Shown piece by piece: positions 32,167 through 40,738 of a DNA stretch of 64,000 bases. The stretch spans positions 62,001 to 126,000 of the forward strand of contig CAKSHH010000005.1 of NCBI GenBank assembly GCA_934456435.1. The letters are read 5' to 3'. Each line of letters begins with the position of its first letter. Position 1 is the stretch's first letter. The stretch comes from an uncultured Eubacteriales bacterium (GTDB taxonomy: Bacteria; Bacillota; Clostridia; Oscillospirales; Acutalibacteraceae). Position numbers and translations under genes: made by a program. The notes beneath the pieces are model-generated. The model did no database searches, was not told where the DNA came from, and worked only from the letters and a program-made list of their open reading frames with translations.

Positions 32167-34605
32167 TTAAATTATATTTTCCGGGTTAATATCTATATAA
32201 ACGGATACGTCGTTATATGAGCCTGCTTCTTTCAAAAGTTCGCTCATCATCTGCCTGAAATGCTTTGAATTTCTGCATTTCAGAATAAGTCTGTATCTGA
32301 ATTTATTGCTTATTTTAGACACGCGAGCCGTCATCGGTCCGAGTGCAATGATTTTAAGGTCTTTATATTCGCCGTCAAGCTTGAGCTTCAATGCATCGGC
32401 AAACTTCTGTGAAGCTGTTTTTACTTTAGTTTCGCTGATTCCGACAAAGCCGATAAGACAAATATCGCAGTACGGCGGATAAATGAGCATTTTCCTTGTT
32501 TTGATTTCGTCATTGAAGAATGCTTCGTAATCCTGCTTTGCGGCAATTCTAATGACGTCATTTTCGGGATTACAAGTCTGTATAACAGCCGTGCCATCAT
32601 ACTTTCCTCTTCCGGCTCTTCCGACAACCTGGGTCAGCAGGTCAAAGGTGCGTTCCTGACTGCGGAAATCATCGTTATTAAGCTGCTGGTCGGCATTGAT
32701 GACTCCGACTAACGTAACATTTTCAAAGTCAAGACCCTTGGCGACCATCTGTGTACCGAGGAGTATATCATATTTTCCGTCGGCAAAGTCCTTAAGCTTA
32801 TTTTCATGGGAATAGCGACCCATTGTGCTGTCCGCGTCCATTCTCAGTATTTTTGCCTGCGGAAGCACAGTCGAAAGCTCGTCTTCAATTTTCTGAGTTC
32901 CCGTGCCGGAGTATCTGACATCATGCGAACCACATTCGGGACAGGTGTCCGTGAAAGGAACGGAAAAGCCACAGTAATGGCACATCAGCCTGCCGTTTGC
33001 ATGGTGATATGTCATTGAAATACTGCACGACGGGCAGGTCATAACGTGTCCGCACGCTTTACATTCGGCGAAGGTATTGTAGCCGCGCCGATTGATAAGC
33101 AGAATTGACTGCCTGCCGTTATCAAGGTTAAATTGAAGTCTTTGTTTAAGCTCTTCGCTGAGGTTGGATGATTCGCTGAGCGCATCCGTGAGCATATCAA
33201 CGATCCTGACCTGAGGAAGAGTTGATGAAGAATATCTTTGCGTAAGCCTATTGAGTGTATATTGACCGTTGAGCGCCTTTGCGTAGGTCTCTATACTCGG
33301 TGTTGCGCTGGAAAAGACAAGCAAAGCCTTGTGAAAAGCACAGCGGAAACGCGCAACATCTTTCGCGCTGTATCTCGGCGTCTGCTCCGATTTGTATGTA
33401 TGCTCCTGCTCCTCGTCAACGATTATCAGCCCGATATTTTCAAGCGGCGCAAAAATTGCGCTTCTTGTGCCGACAACGATTCTGACCTCTCCCCTTTTTA
33501 CGCGTTTCCACTCGTCAAGCCGCTGACCTGCCGAAAGTGCACTGTGAAAAACGGCGACATCCTTTCCGTATCTACGCATAAAAAGACTTAATGTCTGAGG
33601 TGTAAGAGCAATTTCGGGAACCATAACAATGATGTTTTTTTCTTTTTCAAGCATCTTGTCAATAAGACTCAGATACACCATAGTTTTGCCCGAACCTGTA
33701 ACGCCGAAAAGAAGAGATGCACTTCCCTCTCTCTTTTCGTACTGTTCGAGTAAATTCTCGTATGCTTTCTGCTGTTCATCGTTAAGGACGATTTTTTCCT
33801 TGATTATCTCATTCGGCTTGTCGGCGTATGGGTCGCGGTAAATCTCGTTGTCAAAGATTTCAACAAGTCCCTTTCTTTCGAGAGCCTGAACGACCGACGG
33901 AGTAAATCCCGTGAAATAACATATCTCCTTGACCGAAGCTGAATCAAGCTCCGTCAGCAAATTAAGTATTTCAATTTGTTTTTTAGTAAGCTTCTGAGAT
34001 GTTTCAAGCAGATCCTTTCCGCTTTCGGTCAGTCTGACGGTTTTAACCGTGAGATCACCCATTCGTCTGACAGAATCATAGTTTCTGAAAAGCAGACCTT
34101 TTTTTGACATATCTTCAAGCAAAGAAAGCTTCGGTTCAAATCCGAGCGTTGAAAGCAGTTTTTCACCTTCGACATATCCTTTCTTTTGCAGAAGGAAGTT
34201 ATAAATCTGCGCTTCAGCCGCATCGCAGCCGGAAATATCCGCCTGAGGAACGGCAGTATAGGTTGTTATTGTTCGGTGACACATTCCCGACGGCAAAACA
34301 GCTCTGACCGCATCAAAATATGTGCAGAAAGTTCTGTCTTTCAGCCATTCGCAGAGCTTCAGCATTTCATCATTGAGAACAGGCGTATCGTCTATAAGCT
34401 GAGAAATACTCTTCAGTCGGGCTTCACTTTTCTCATTGCCGACAGAAAGAACTATGCCCTGACGACACTTGTTTCCCCTGCCGAACGGTACAAGAACACG
34501 ACAGCCCGGCATACACGGTTCGCCACCGAGGAGGTAACTGAAAGGCTTGTCAAAAGAAAACGTTGAGTTTTCAACGGCAACAGCCGCAACACGCTTGACA
34601 GACAT
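32167..34605 (-). CDS. priA: Primosomal replication helicase PriA
   Basis: An 812-residue superfamily 2 helicase that restarts collapsed replication forks. An N-terminal DNA-binding domain is followed by Walker A GVTGSGKT, DEEQEH (Walker B), and two zinc-binding clusters (CKACGHVMTCPSC ... CHYC ... CPECG) in the helicase core. The length is slightly above average. The gene sits 36 bases after rpoZ; the coaBC gene usual between them in Bacillus is absent. Confidence 0.96.
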   Translation of the reverse strand: MSVKRVAAVAVENSTFSFDKPFSYLLGGEPCMPGCRVLVPFGRGNKCRQGIVLSVGNEKSEARLKSISQLIDDTPVLNDEMLKLCEWLKDRTFCTYFDAVRAVLPSGMCHRTITTYTAVPQADISGCDAAEAQIYNFLLQKKGYVEGEKLLSTLGFEPKLSLLEDMSKKGLLFRNYDSVRRMGDLTVKTVRLTESGKDLLETSQKLTKKQIEILNLLTELDSASVKEICYFTGFTPSVVQALERKGLVEIFDNEIYRDPYADKPNEIIKEKIVLNDEQQKAYENLLEQYEKREGSASLLFGVTGSGKTMVYLSLIDKMLEKEKNIIVMVPEIALTPQTLSLFMRRYGKDVAVFHSALSAGQRLDEWKRVKRGEVRIVVGTRSAIFAPLENIGLIIVDEEQEHTYKSEQTPRYSAKDVARFRCAFHKALLVFSSATPSIETYAKALNGQYTLNRLTQRYSSSTLPQVRIVDMLTDALSESSNLSEELKQRLQFNLDNGRQSILLINRRGYNTFAECKACGHVMTCPSCSISMTYHHANGRLMCHYCGFSVPFTDTCPECGSHDVRYSGTGTQKIEDELSTVLPQAKILRMDADSTMGRYSHENKLKDFADGKYDILLGTQMVAKGLDFENVTLVGVINADQQLNNDDFRSQERTFDLLTQVVGRAGRGKYDGTAVIQTCNPENDVIRIAAKQDYEAFFNDEIKTRKMLIYPPYCDICLIGFVGISETKVKTASQKFADALKLKLDGEYKDLKIIALGPMTARVSKISNKFRYRLILKCRNSKHFRQMMSELLKEAGSYNDVSVYIDINPENII

Positions 34606-34641
34606 TTTTTACCTCCGTTAAATTATTTGTGCGGTTTTTTC

Positions 34642-34875
34642 TTAAAGATCCTTTATCTCGTCCGGCTCAACGATTTCGTATTTGTTGTTGAGAATTTCGT
34701 CAAGAGCAATGCTTACCGGCTTTTCAACAAGAATGATTCCGTCCTCTTCGGCTTCCTCAGAGATTTCTCTTGCGCGCTTCGCTGTTGCTCTGACAAGAGA
34801 ATAACGGCTGATGTGATTTGAAAGCACCGAGCTTAAATCAGGATTGAATTTGAATTTTTTGTTCTGATCAAACAT
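34642..34875 (-). CDS. rpoZ: RNA polymerase omega subunit
   Basis: A 77-residue omega subunit that stabilises RNA polymerase. The core pattern SRYSLVRATAKRAREI and the C-terminal VSIALDEIL segment match the family. ATG 34875 follows GAGGT and overlaps the gmk stop by eight bases. The upstream GTG is too close to that site. Confidence 0.92.
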   Translation of the reverse strand: MFDQNKKFKFNPDLSSVLSNHISRYSLVRATAKRAREISEEAEEDGIILVEKPVSIALDEILNNKYEIVEPDEIKDL

Positions 34876-35482
34876 TTTTACATACCTCACTTAAAAAAAT
34901 ATTACATCTGCTTACTTTATGTTTTTCGGCAGTTATAATTGTCTTTATATCATCAACGGCATCCTTAAGATCGTCGTTGATAACAACATAATCATACTCG
35001 TTCCTGCATCTTTCAATCTCCTTAACGGCGATTTTGAGACGCCTGAGAACATCCTCTTCTTCTTCGCTGCCGCGGTTACGAAGTCTCTTTTCAAGTATTT
35101 CCATACTCGGCGGCATAATGAATATACTGACAGCGTCGGGGTAAAGCTTTCTGATATTTCCCGCGCCCTCAACGTCAATTTTTAAAATTACTATATGTCC
35201 GTCATCAAGCCATTTATCAACAGGACCCTTCGGCGTGCCGTAGTAGTTGATACCGTACCGAGCATATTCAAGCAATTCGCCGTTTTCAACCGCGTCAAGA
35301 AAATCCTCTTCGCTGACAAACATATAATCTATTCCGTCGGTTTCGCCGTCTCGCGGCTTTCTGGTTGTCATTGAAACCGATTTTGTGATATCAAAATCTG
35401 ATTTGAAAAGTTCGGAAATAACCGTATCCTTTCCCGAACCTGCGGGACCTGAAAGAACAACCAACATTCCGTTATTCTTCAT
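34868..35482 (-). CDS. gmk: Guanylate kinase
   Basis: A 204-residue kinase converting GMP to GDP. The P-loop GPAGSGKDT departs slightly from the usual GPSGxGKGT. TTRKPRDGETDGIDYMFV, the GMP-binding region, is intact. ATG 35482 is chosen (GGAGG nine bases upstream); it overlaps remA by 11 bases. Confidence 0.95.
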   Translation of the reverse strand: MKNNGMLVVLSGPAGSGKDTVISELFKSDFDITKSVSMTTRKPRDGETDGIDYMFVSEEDFLDAVENGELLEYARYGINYYGTPKGPVDKWLDDGHIVILKIDVEGAGNIRKLYPDAVSIFIMPPSMEILEKRLRNRGSEEEEDVLRRLKIAVKEIERCRNEYDYVVINDDLKDAVDDIKTIITAEKHKVSRCNIFLSEVCKNV

Positions 35483-35741
35483 CGTCCTCATCCTCCTCAT
35501 AATCCTTGTCTTCATCAAATCTGTTGGCAACCGTTTCCGCCTGCAAATAAGTCAGAATAACCTGGTCGCAGTCGGTTATTATAACCGCTCTGGTTCTTCT
35601 GCCGTGGGTTGCGTCGATGAGAGTGCCCTTTTCCTTGCAGTCCTGGACAATTCTCTTTATCGGAGCAGATTCGGGGCTGACGATCGCAATGATTCTTTCA
35701 GCGTTGACCATATTGCCGAAACCGATATTGATAAGCTTCAT
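35472..35741 (-). CDS. remA: RemA/DUF370 regulatory protein
   Basis: An 89-residue protein of the DUF370 family whose Bacillus member RemA is a DNA-binding activator of matrix genes. The conserved GFGN, SPESAPIKR and DATHGRRTRAVI motifs are intact. The tail is strongly acidic (DEDKDYEEDEDDEE), an extension beyond the conserved core. It is 12 bases after yicC and overlaps gmk, as in Bacillus (ylzA). Confidence 0.93.
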   Translation of the reverse strand: MKLINIGFGNMVNAERIIAIVSPESAPIKRIVQDCKEKGTLIDATHGRRTRAVIITDCDQVILTYLQAETVANRFDEDKDYEEDEDDEE

Positions 35742-35753
35742 ATAAACACCCCG

Positions 35754-36632
35754 TTACTCAATGTTCTGAACCTGCTCGCGGATTTTCTCGACTTCCGCTT
35801 TGATTTCAAGAACACGTTTTGCAATTTCAACGTCGCACGCCTTGGAACCGATAGTGTTAGCCTCACGGTTGATCTCCTGTACAAGGAAATCCATCTTTCT
35901 GCCGATAGCTTCCGTCGATTCAAAAAATTCGCGAAGCTGTGAAATGTGGCTTCTGAGTCTTACGGTCTCTTCGGCAACGGCAATCTTGTCCGCATATATT
36001 GCCGCCTCCGTGAGAAGTCTCGATTCTTCAACGTGGATATCGCCGAGAAGCTCCTGCATTCTTGCAAGAAGCTTGTCGTTATATTCCTTGACAGTCTGCG
36101 GAGAGCGTTCCTCGATAAAGGCAACGTAGGAAAGAATCAAATCCGCCCTGGAAAGAATGTCGTCACGGAGCTTTTCTCCCTCAATCTCACGCATTGCAAT
36201 AAACTTGTCGACCGCTTTTTCCGCAACCGTGCGGACGGCGTTCCAAATCTTATCCTCGTCAGCCTCCGCCTTGCGAATGACAAGAACATCGTTCATTCTT
36301 GCAAGTATTCCTGCGTTCAGATTGTTTTCAATGCCGTAAGTCTGCGAAAGTTTGTCAAACGCTTTAACATATCCGTCTGCAAGGGACTGATTTACCTCGA
36401 CAACAACCGAATCATCCTCAAGGTTATCAACCTGAACATAACATTCGATTTTTCCGCGTGAAACTCTGGACTGAACAAAGGATTTCAGCTTCTCATCAAG
36501 GAAGCCGTATGTACGGGGCGTTCTCGACGAAAAATCAAAGTACCTGTGATTAACGCTTTTTATCTCGACGGTTATGTTCATTCCGTCGATCATTTCCTGA
36601 CTTCGGCCGTATCCGGTCATACTTTTAACCAT
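35754..36632 (-). CDS. yicC: YicC/YloC family endoribonuclease
   Basis: A 292-residue YicC family protein. The N-terminal KSMTGYGR and SVNHRYFD and a C-terminal Q-E-I-N-R-E-A-N-T-I-G-S-K motif are diagnostic. Recent work on the family describes RNase activity. The gene leads the yicC-remA-gmk-rpoZ block and is 71 bases after the preceding gene, with only a weak six-bp hairpin between. Confidence 0.93.
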   Translation of the reverse strand: MVKSMTGYGRSQEMIDGMNITVEIKSVNHRYFDFSSRTPRTYGFLDEKLKSFVQSRVSRGKIECYVQVDNLEDDSVVVEVNQSLADGYVKAFDKLSQTYGIENNLNAGILARMNDVLVIRKAEADEDKIWNAVRTVAEKAVDKFIAMREIEGEKLRDDILSRADLILSYVAFIEERSPQTVKEYNDKLLARMQELLGDIHVEESRLLTEAAIYADKIAVAEETVRLRSHISQLREFFESTEAIGRKMDFLVQEINREANTIGSKACDVEIAKRVLEIKAEVEKIREQVQNIE

Positions 36633-36703
36633 AATAAACCTACTTCCGATATTTATTTAAGGCAATACCGCACAGTTGAGACGTGCGGATTGCACAGTTA
36701 TTT

Positions 36704-37069
36704 TCAATGTTTACAACAGCTTCCTGCAAGCAGTTCGGGAATCTCACCCTCGTAAACACCGTCGCTGTTCTTCCTAAAACCGAGTGTTTCGGCAACGCTT
36801 GTCCCTTTTTCGGCTTTATAAAAGGCTATGTAGGCGCCGCGGTTGGCTCCGTAATTGAGAGAGCTTCTTATGAAACCCTCAACGATTTCGTCGTCGCCGT
36901 CGGTATAAACTCCGACAACCTCCATTGTGTATCCGTTCAGCCTGAACACGGAAAATCCACATTCAGCCGAATTATTGTTCATATCGTATCCGATGTATCC
37001 GTTAAGGGTCGAGTCGGAACAAAACGGTTCGGGAAGCTTGTCATTCGTAACGGGTAAAAATCTAATCAT
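36704..37069 (-). CDS. Small GNAT-like protein (121 aa)
   Basis: A 121-residue protein whose order of segments (a central GFSVFRLNGYTMEVVGVYTD strand pair, then a helix with SSLNYGANRGAY, then LGF) resembles a trimmed acetyltransferase (GNAT) fold. It ends in an unusual Cys-Cys-Lys-His. The acetyl-CoA loop is not clear, so activity is uncertain. GAGGTG precedes the ATG. It is 11 bases after rluB. Confidence 0.65.
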   Translation of the reverse strand: MIRFLPVTNDKLPEPFCSDSTLNGYIGYDMNNNSAECGFSVFRLNGYTMEVVGVYTDGDDEIVEGFIRSSLNYGANRGAYIAFYKAEKGTSVAETLGFRKNSDGVYEGEIPELLAGSCCKH

Positions 37070-37080
37070 AAGCTTTCACC

Positions 37081-37824
37081 TCAGAACTTGTTTACTTTCA
37101 TACCCGAAGAAACCATCAGCTTGTGCACCTCATCCTCGGTCAGCTCGCGCCATTTTCCGGGGTGAAGCATACCGAGTTTGAGCGAACCCATCGAGGTTCT
37201 TTTAAGTCTTGCGACCTCAAGTCCGAGTGATTCGCACATTTTTCTGATCTGCCTGTTACGTCCTTCGTAAAGCACAATTTCAAGGACAACGCGGTTTTCC
37301 TGCTTTTCGATTATTCTTGCGTCTGCAGGAGCTGTAATACGTCCGTCAATTTCCATTCCGGTTGAAAACGCAGTCAGCATATTCTCGGTGACATCGGGAC
37401 GTACCGTGACCCTGTAGGTTTTAGGAATATGCTTTGACGGATGGGTCATAAAGTTAGCGAACTCGCCGTCATTTGTCATAAGCAGAAGACCCTCGGAGTC
37501 CTTGTCAAGTCTGCCGACGGGATATACTCTTGCACCTACGTCCGAAACAAGCTCCGCAACGCATTTCCTGCCCATTTCGTCATCCATTGTGGTTATAAAG
37601 CCTCTCGGCTTATGAAGCATAATGTAAATATTCTTTCGTCCCGCGGTGATTTTTTTACCGCTGACTGTAACGGTGTCGTGTCTCGGACTTACCTTATCGC
37701 CGATCTGAGCGACCTTACCGTTTACCTTGACCTTTCCCTGTGCGATAAGCTCCTCTGCCTTGCGGCGCGAAGCGACAGCGCACATAGAAAGATATTTTTG
37801 AAGCCTGATTCTATCATCAGTCAT
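37081..37824 (-). CDS. rluB: Pseudouridine synthase RluB/RsuA family
   Basis: A 247-residue rRNA pseudouridine synthase. An S4 RNA-binding domain (1-60) is followed by the catalytic domain with VGRLDKDSEGLLLMTNDG (catalytic Asp) and the KTYRV and GRNRQIRKMC motifs. ATG 37824 follows GGAGAGG and overlaps the carboxypeptidase stop by eight bases. In Firmicutes this gene commonly follows scpAB and dac genes, as here. Confidence 0.93.
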   Translation of the reverse strand: MTDDRIRLQKYLSMCAVASRRKAEELIAQGKVKVNGKVAQIGDKVSPRHDTVTVSGKKITAGRKNIYIMLHKPRGFITTMDDEMGRKCVAELVSDVGARVYPVGRLDKDSEGLLLMTNDGEFANFMTHPSKHIPKTYRVTVRPDVTENMLTAFSTGMEIDGRITAPADARIIEKQENRVVLEIVLYEGRNRQIRKMCESLGLEVARLKRTSMGSLKLGMLHPGKWRELTEDEVHKLMVSSGMKVNKF

Positions 37825-38938
37825 TAAATAACCTCTCCTTAATTCTTTCAAAAAAGCTTTTCTTTTCCTGTTTACTGTTCGTGTTTTTTACGGAAACCGA
37901 TGTCTCAGCCACAATATCGTTTGTTCCGATGCATTCGCCGTTGAAGTAATAGCTCACTTCTCCGACCTTATCACCCGTGTTGACGGGAGCGTAAATAAAA
38001 TGCTCCAGACTGATTTTTTGAGTCACTTTGCTTTTTTCAGCGCCCGAAAAACCAAACGGTTCCGATTTAATGCTTATGTTTTCAACATTTCCACCGACAA
38101 CGCTTAGCTTTTTGGGAATATTTGCCGATATTTCGGACTTTTCAACCGCCGAAAAACCGTAATCAAGCATTTCTCGGTGATCGCTCCAGTCATTCGGCGC
38201 ATTAAGCGTAACCGCAACAAGACCAACGCCGTCTTTTTCCGCATAAGAGACAAGACATCGTCCGCTTTTTTTGGTGAAGCCCGTTTTTATTCCGAGCGCA
38301 TACTTATAACTGCTCAAAAGACGGTTGTGGTTGTACAAAGTCCGCCTGTACGGAGGATTTCCGTATGTCAAAACAGCCTTTTTCGAGGAACACGCCGCCC
38401 TGAAAACAGGATTTTTAACAGCGTATCTTCCGAGCAGCGCCATATCGTAAGCGGTCGAATAATGCTCATCGTCATCAAGACCCGACGGTGTAACGAAGTG
38501 CGTATTTTCCATTCCGAGCTCGGCAGCCTTTTGATTCATCAGTGAAGCGAAATTTTCAACATTTCCACCGAGATAGCACGCCGTAACGTTGGCGGCATCA
38601 TTGCCCGACGAAAGAAGCATACCGTAAATAAGCTCATAAAGGGAAACGCTGTCGCTGTCAAGCAGACCCATAGATGTTCCCTCAACGTTTATCATCGCTT
38701 TCTTTACCGTAATTTCGTCGTGAAGCTTACCGGATTCCGCCGCAAGCAATGAGGTCATTATCTTTGTCGTGCTCGCCATCGAATGTTCGGAATAGGCGTT
38801 TTTTTCAAATAGAACTTCGCCTGTTTGCTCGTTTATAAGTACAGCACATTCGGCTGATATATCCCCTGCACCGAGCGCACTAACACTAACCGTCATCGTA
38901 CACAAAACAGTCAGAAAAACAAATATTCTTTTTAACAT
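37817..38938 (-). CDS. D-alanyl-D-alanine carboxypeptidase (DacF-like PBP)
   Basis: A 373-residue low-molecular-weight PBP with a signal peptide (to about residue 22). Active-site motifs are S56-T-T-K, SGN and KTG. It trims pentapeptide stems of peptidoglycan. The C-terminal beta domain is followed by a basic tail. The position beside ytfJ, DUF2953, scpAB and rluB matches the sporulation-type DacF/DacB neighbourhood. ATG 38938 follows AGGTGA, which lies inside a hairpin (38945-38973). Confidence 0.9.
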   Translation of the reverse strand: MLKRIFVFLTVLCTMTVSVSALGAGDISAECAVLINEQTGEVLFEKNAYSEHSMASTTKIMTSLLAAESGKLHDEITVKKAMINVEGTSMGLLDSDSVSLYELIYGMLLSSGNDAANVTACYLGGNVENFASLMNQKAAELGMENTHFVTPSGLDDDEHYSTAYDMALLGRYAVKNPVFRAACSSKKAVLTYGNPPYRRTLYNHNRLLSSYKYALGIKTGFTKKSGRCLVSYAEKDGVGLVAVTLNAPNDWSDHREMLDYGFSAVEKSEISANIPKKLSVVGGNVENISIKSEPFGFSGAEKSKVTQKISLEHFIYAPVNTGDKVGEVSYYFNGECIGTNDIVAETSVSVKNTNSKQEKKSFFERIKERLFND

Positions 38939-38944
38939 ACCACT

Positions 38945-38973
38945 CACCTGCCATATAAAACTATATGCAGGTG
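38945..38973 (-). promoter_or_regulatory. Hairpin masking the ribosome site of the dacF-like gene
   Basis: Minus strand CACCTGCATATA (38973-38962), loop GTTT, then TATATGGCAGGTG (38957-38945): 12 pairs with one bulged base. The Shine-Dalgarno AGGTG forms the end of the 3' arm, seven bases before the ATG. CATATAGT (38967-38960) in the 5' arm resembles a sigma-E -10, with AAATAAT 14 bases upstream. No T tract follows, so it is not a terminator. Confidence 0.6.
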
Positions 38974-38994
38974 TGAACGGTATTATTTTAGTAA

Positions 38995-39411
38995 TTATTC
39001 CTCAACGAATACGGAATCGTCTTTGTCTTCCTTTTTATCGTTGTTGAACTTATTGACGATATCGCCAACCTTGTTGACAACGTCGGGAACCATTCCGATA
39101 ATTCTTTCCGCAGAGCTTTCAGAGCCCTCGCAGATATACTTAACGCTTACTTCGCCTTTATTGATTACGAGGAAAGCAACCGGAGAAATTGTTACTCCCG
39201 CTCCGCCGCCGCCGCCGAAAAGCTCCTTCGTGCCCTTTGTCGGGAAGTCCGAACCGCCGGAAGCAAAGCCGTATGTTACCTTTGAGATGGGAATAACTTT
39301 GATTCCGTCGCCTGCGTCGATCGGATCACCGATAATTGTCTGACAATCGACCATATCTTTGATCTTGTCAATTGCCGTTGCAAGGATTCCTGATGCTGAC
39401 TGATCTTTCAT
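38995..39411 (-). CDS. ytfJ: Sporulation protein YtfJ/GerW
   Basis: A 138-residue member of the GerW family, needed in Bacillus for spore germination. Signature segments are IKDMVDCQTIIGDPI, IPISKVTYGFASGGSDF and a Gly-rich stretch (FGGGGGAGV), followed by a charged tail. It starts two bases after the DUF2953 gene (ytfI-like), the same pair as in Bacillus. Confidence 0.93.
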   Translation of the reverse strand: MKDQSASGILATAIDKIKDMVDCQTIIGDPIDAGDGIKVIPISKVTYGFASGGSDFPTKGTKELFGGGGGAGVTISPVAFLVINKGEVSVKYICEGSESSAERIIGMVPDVVNKVGDIVNKFNNDKKEDKDDSVFVEE

Positions 39412-39413
39412 TG

Positions 39414-40094
39414 TTAGTCCGCCTTTCTGTTTGTAGTGTTTGAAGATTTATTATTTGAAATAACAACTTTTAAAAGCTGTTTCAATAAACTGAAAACAAG
39501 TGCAATTCCCGCGTTAATCAATGCTCGCGGAATGAATGCCGTTTTTGTGATAAACTCAACCGTTGTTTTTTCGCCGCAATAGTCGGCATATACATTTACT
39601 TTATAGTCCTTGACCTTCATATTGGAACAGATGTAGCCGAGCGACGGGTAAAGTCCCGAACAGACCTTGCCGTATTTCAGTGCCGTTGCGGCGGCGTCAC
39701 CCTCTGTTATGTGAATGTCAAGATGAAATTTTTTGATTATAACCGCTCTCTTTATAAAGCGGACAGAAAACCGTTTTAATGCGCTGACGCAGTTGTTGAG
39801 AAGCTCTATAACACCCGACAAGCCCTGATTGTTGTAGAACGTCTTAAGGAAATTTTCCTTTTTCGGTTTGGAAGCCTCGTCCTTTTTCTCTTCTGGCTTT
39901 TCTTCTTTTTTCTCTTCCTTGGGCTTGTCCTCTTTCTTTTTCTTTTCGGGGAAAGGATAGAGATCAAACTTCAAAAAGAGCCACGAGACCCTGCATCTTA
40001 CGCTGTCCGTATATTCAAGATCCAGAACGACAGGAATACTCAGAACAAGTACAAAAAATGCAATTATTCCGAGAATTATGTATAACGCCGTCAT
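39414..40094 (-). CDS. DUF2953 (YtfI-like) membrane protein
   Basis: A 226-residue protein with an N-terminal hydrophobic segment, a long Lys/Glu-rich low-complexity stretch (about 50-80), and a C-terminal DUF2953 domain with the typical FHLDIHITEGDAAATAL segment. Function is unknown, but it is the usual partner of ytfJ, suggesting a sporulation-related role. It is 17 bases after scpB. Confidence 0.85.
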   Translation of the reverse strand: MTALYIILGIIAFFVLVLSIPVVLDLEYTDSVRCRVSWLFLKFDLYPFPEKKKKEDKPKEEKKEEKPEEKKDEASKPKKENFLKTFYNNQGLSGVIELLNNCVSALKRFSVRFIKRAVIIKKFHLDIHITEGDAAATALKYGKVCSGLYPSLGYICSNMKVKDYKVNVYADYCGEKTTVEFITKTAFIPRALINAGIALVFSLLKQLLKVVISNNKSSNTTNRKAD

Positions 40095-40111
40095 TCCATC
40101 ACCTCCGCAAT

Positions 40112-40738
40112 TTATTCTTCGGTAACCCTTACCGGTTCGCCTGTAATCATCTGGTTTTCAATGATTTCTCCGTCATTCAGGTCAATTTCAAGCTGACCGT
40201 TTATCTCCTCATTTTTCGGGAGATCTTCGTGTTCGGGCAGATCCGGCAGATCATCAAGACTTGAAACACAAAAGCACTTAAGAAATTCGGGAGTGGTGCC
40301 GTAAATAAGCGGTCTGCCCGGCAATTCAAGTCTGCCGCGTTCCTCGATAAGTCCCTTGGCGATCAGGGTTCCGATAACACCGGAACAGTCAACTCCTCTG
40401 ACCTGCTCAACAAAGGATTTTGTAACCGGCTGGTTATATGCGATTACCGCAAGAACCTCAAATGCCGCGCCGGATAGCGGTGTGTTTTTCTTTATTTCAA
40501 GTACGGCTCTGACCTGCTCGGCATATTCCTGCCGTGTGCAAAGCTGATACATATCGTCCATTTTAACAAGTCTGATGCCGCTGTTTACGGAGTTTAACGT
40601 TTCTTCAATTCCTTTAAGCGCTTCCTCAACCGGCTCTTTTTCACATTCAAGCGCCTGACATATTCTTTCGATTTCAAGCGGTTCACCGGCTGCAAAAAGT
40701 ATTGCCTCAACAGCGCCCTGTAATTCATTCATTTTCAT
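40112..40738 (-). CDS. scpB: Segregation and condensation protein B
   Basis: A 208-residue winged-helix protein that dimerises and binds ScpA to form the Smc condensin complex. The AILFAAGEPL start, the AFEVLAVIAYNQPVTK motif and the GRPLIYGTT region are typical. The last 40 residues are acidic. The start is ATG 40738 or 40732; both overlap the scpA stop. No strong ribosome site is seen, so coupling to scpA is likely. Confidence 0.95.
   Translation of the reverse strand: MKMNELQGAVEAILFAAGEPLEIERICQALECEKEPVEEALKGIEETLNSVNSGIRLVKMDDMYQLCTRQEYAEQVRAVLEIKKNTPLSGAAFEVLAVIAYNQPVTKSFVEQVRGVDCSGVIGTLIAKGLIEERGRLELPGRPLIYGTTPEFLKCFCVSSLDDLPDLPEHEDLPKNEEINGQLEIDLNDGEIIENQMITGEPVRVTEE

Noticed and set aside
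36668..36688. CCGCAC/GTGCGG hairpin before yicC, as a terminator
   Set aside because: Only six pairs and no T tract on either strand; operon read-through is more likely.
39895..39960. Repeat-like Lys/Glu-coding tract in the DUF2953 gene
   Set aside because: Low-complexity linker within a single conserved protein, not a DNA repeat or CRISPR array.
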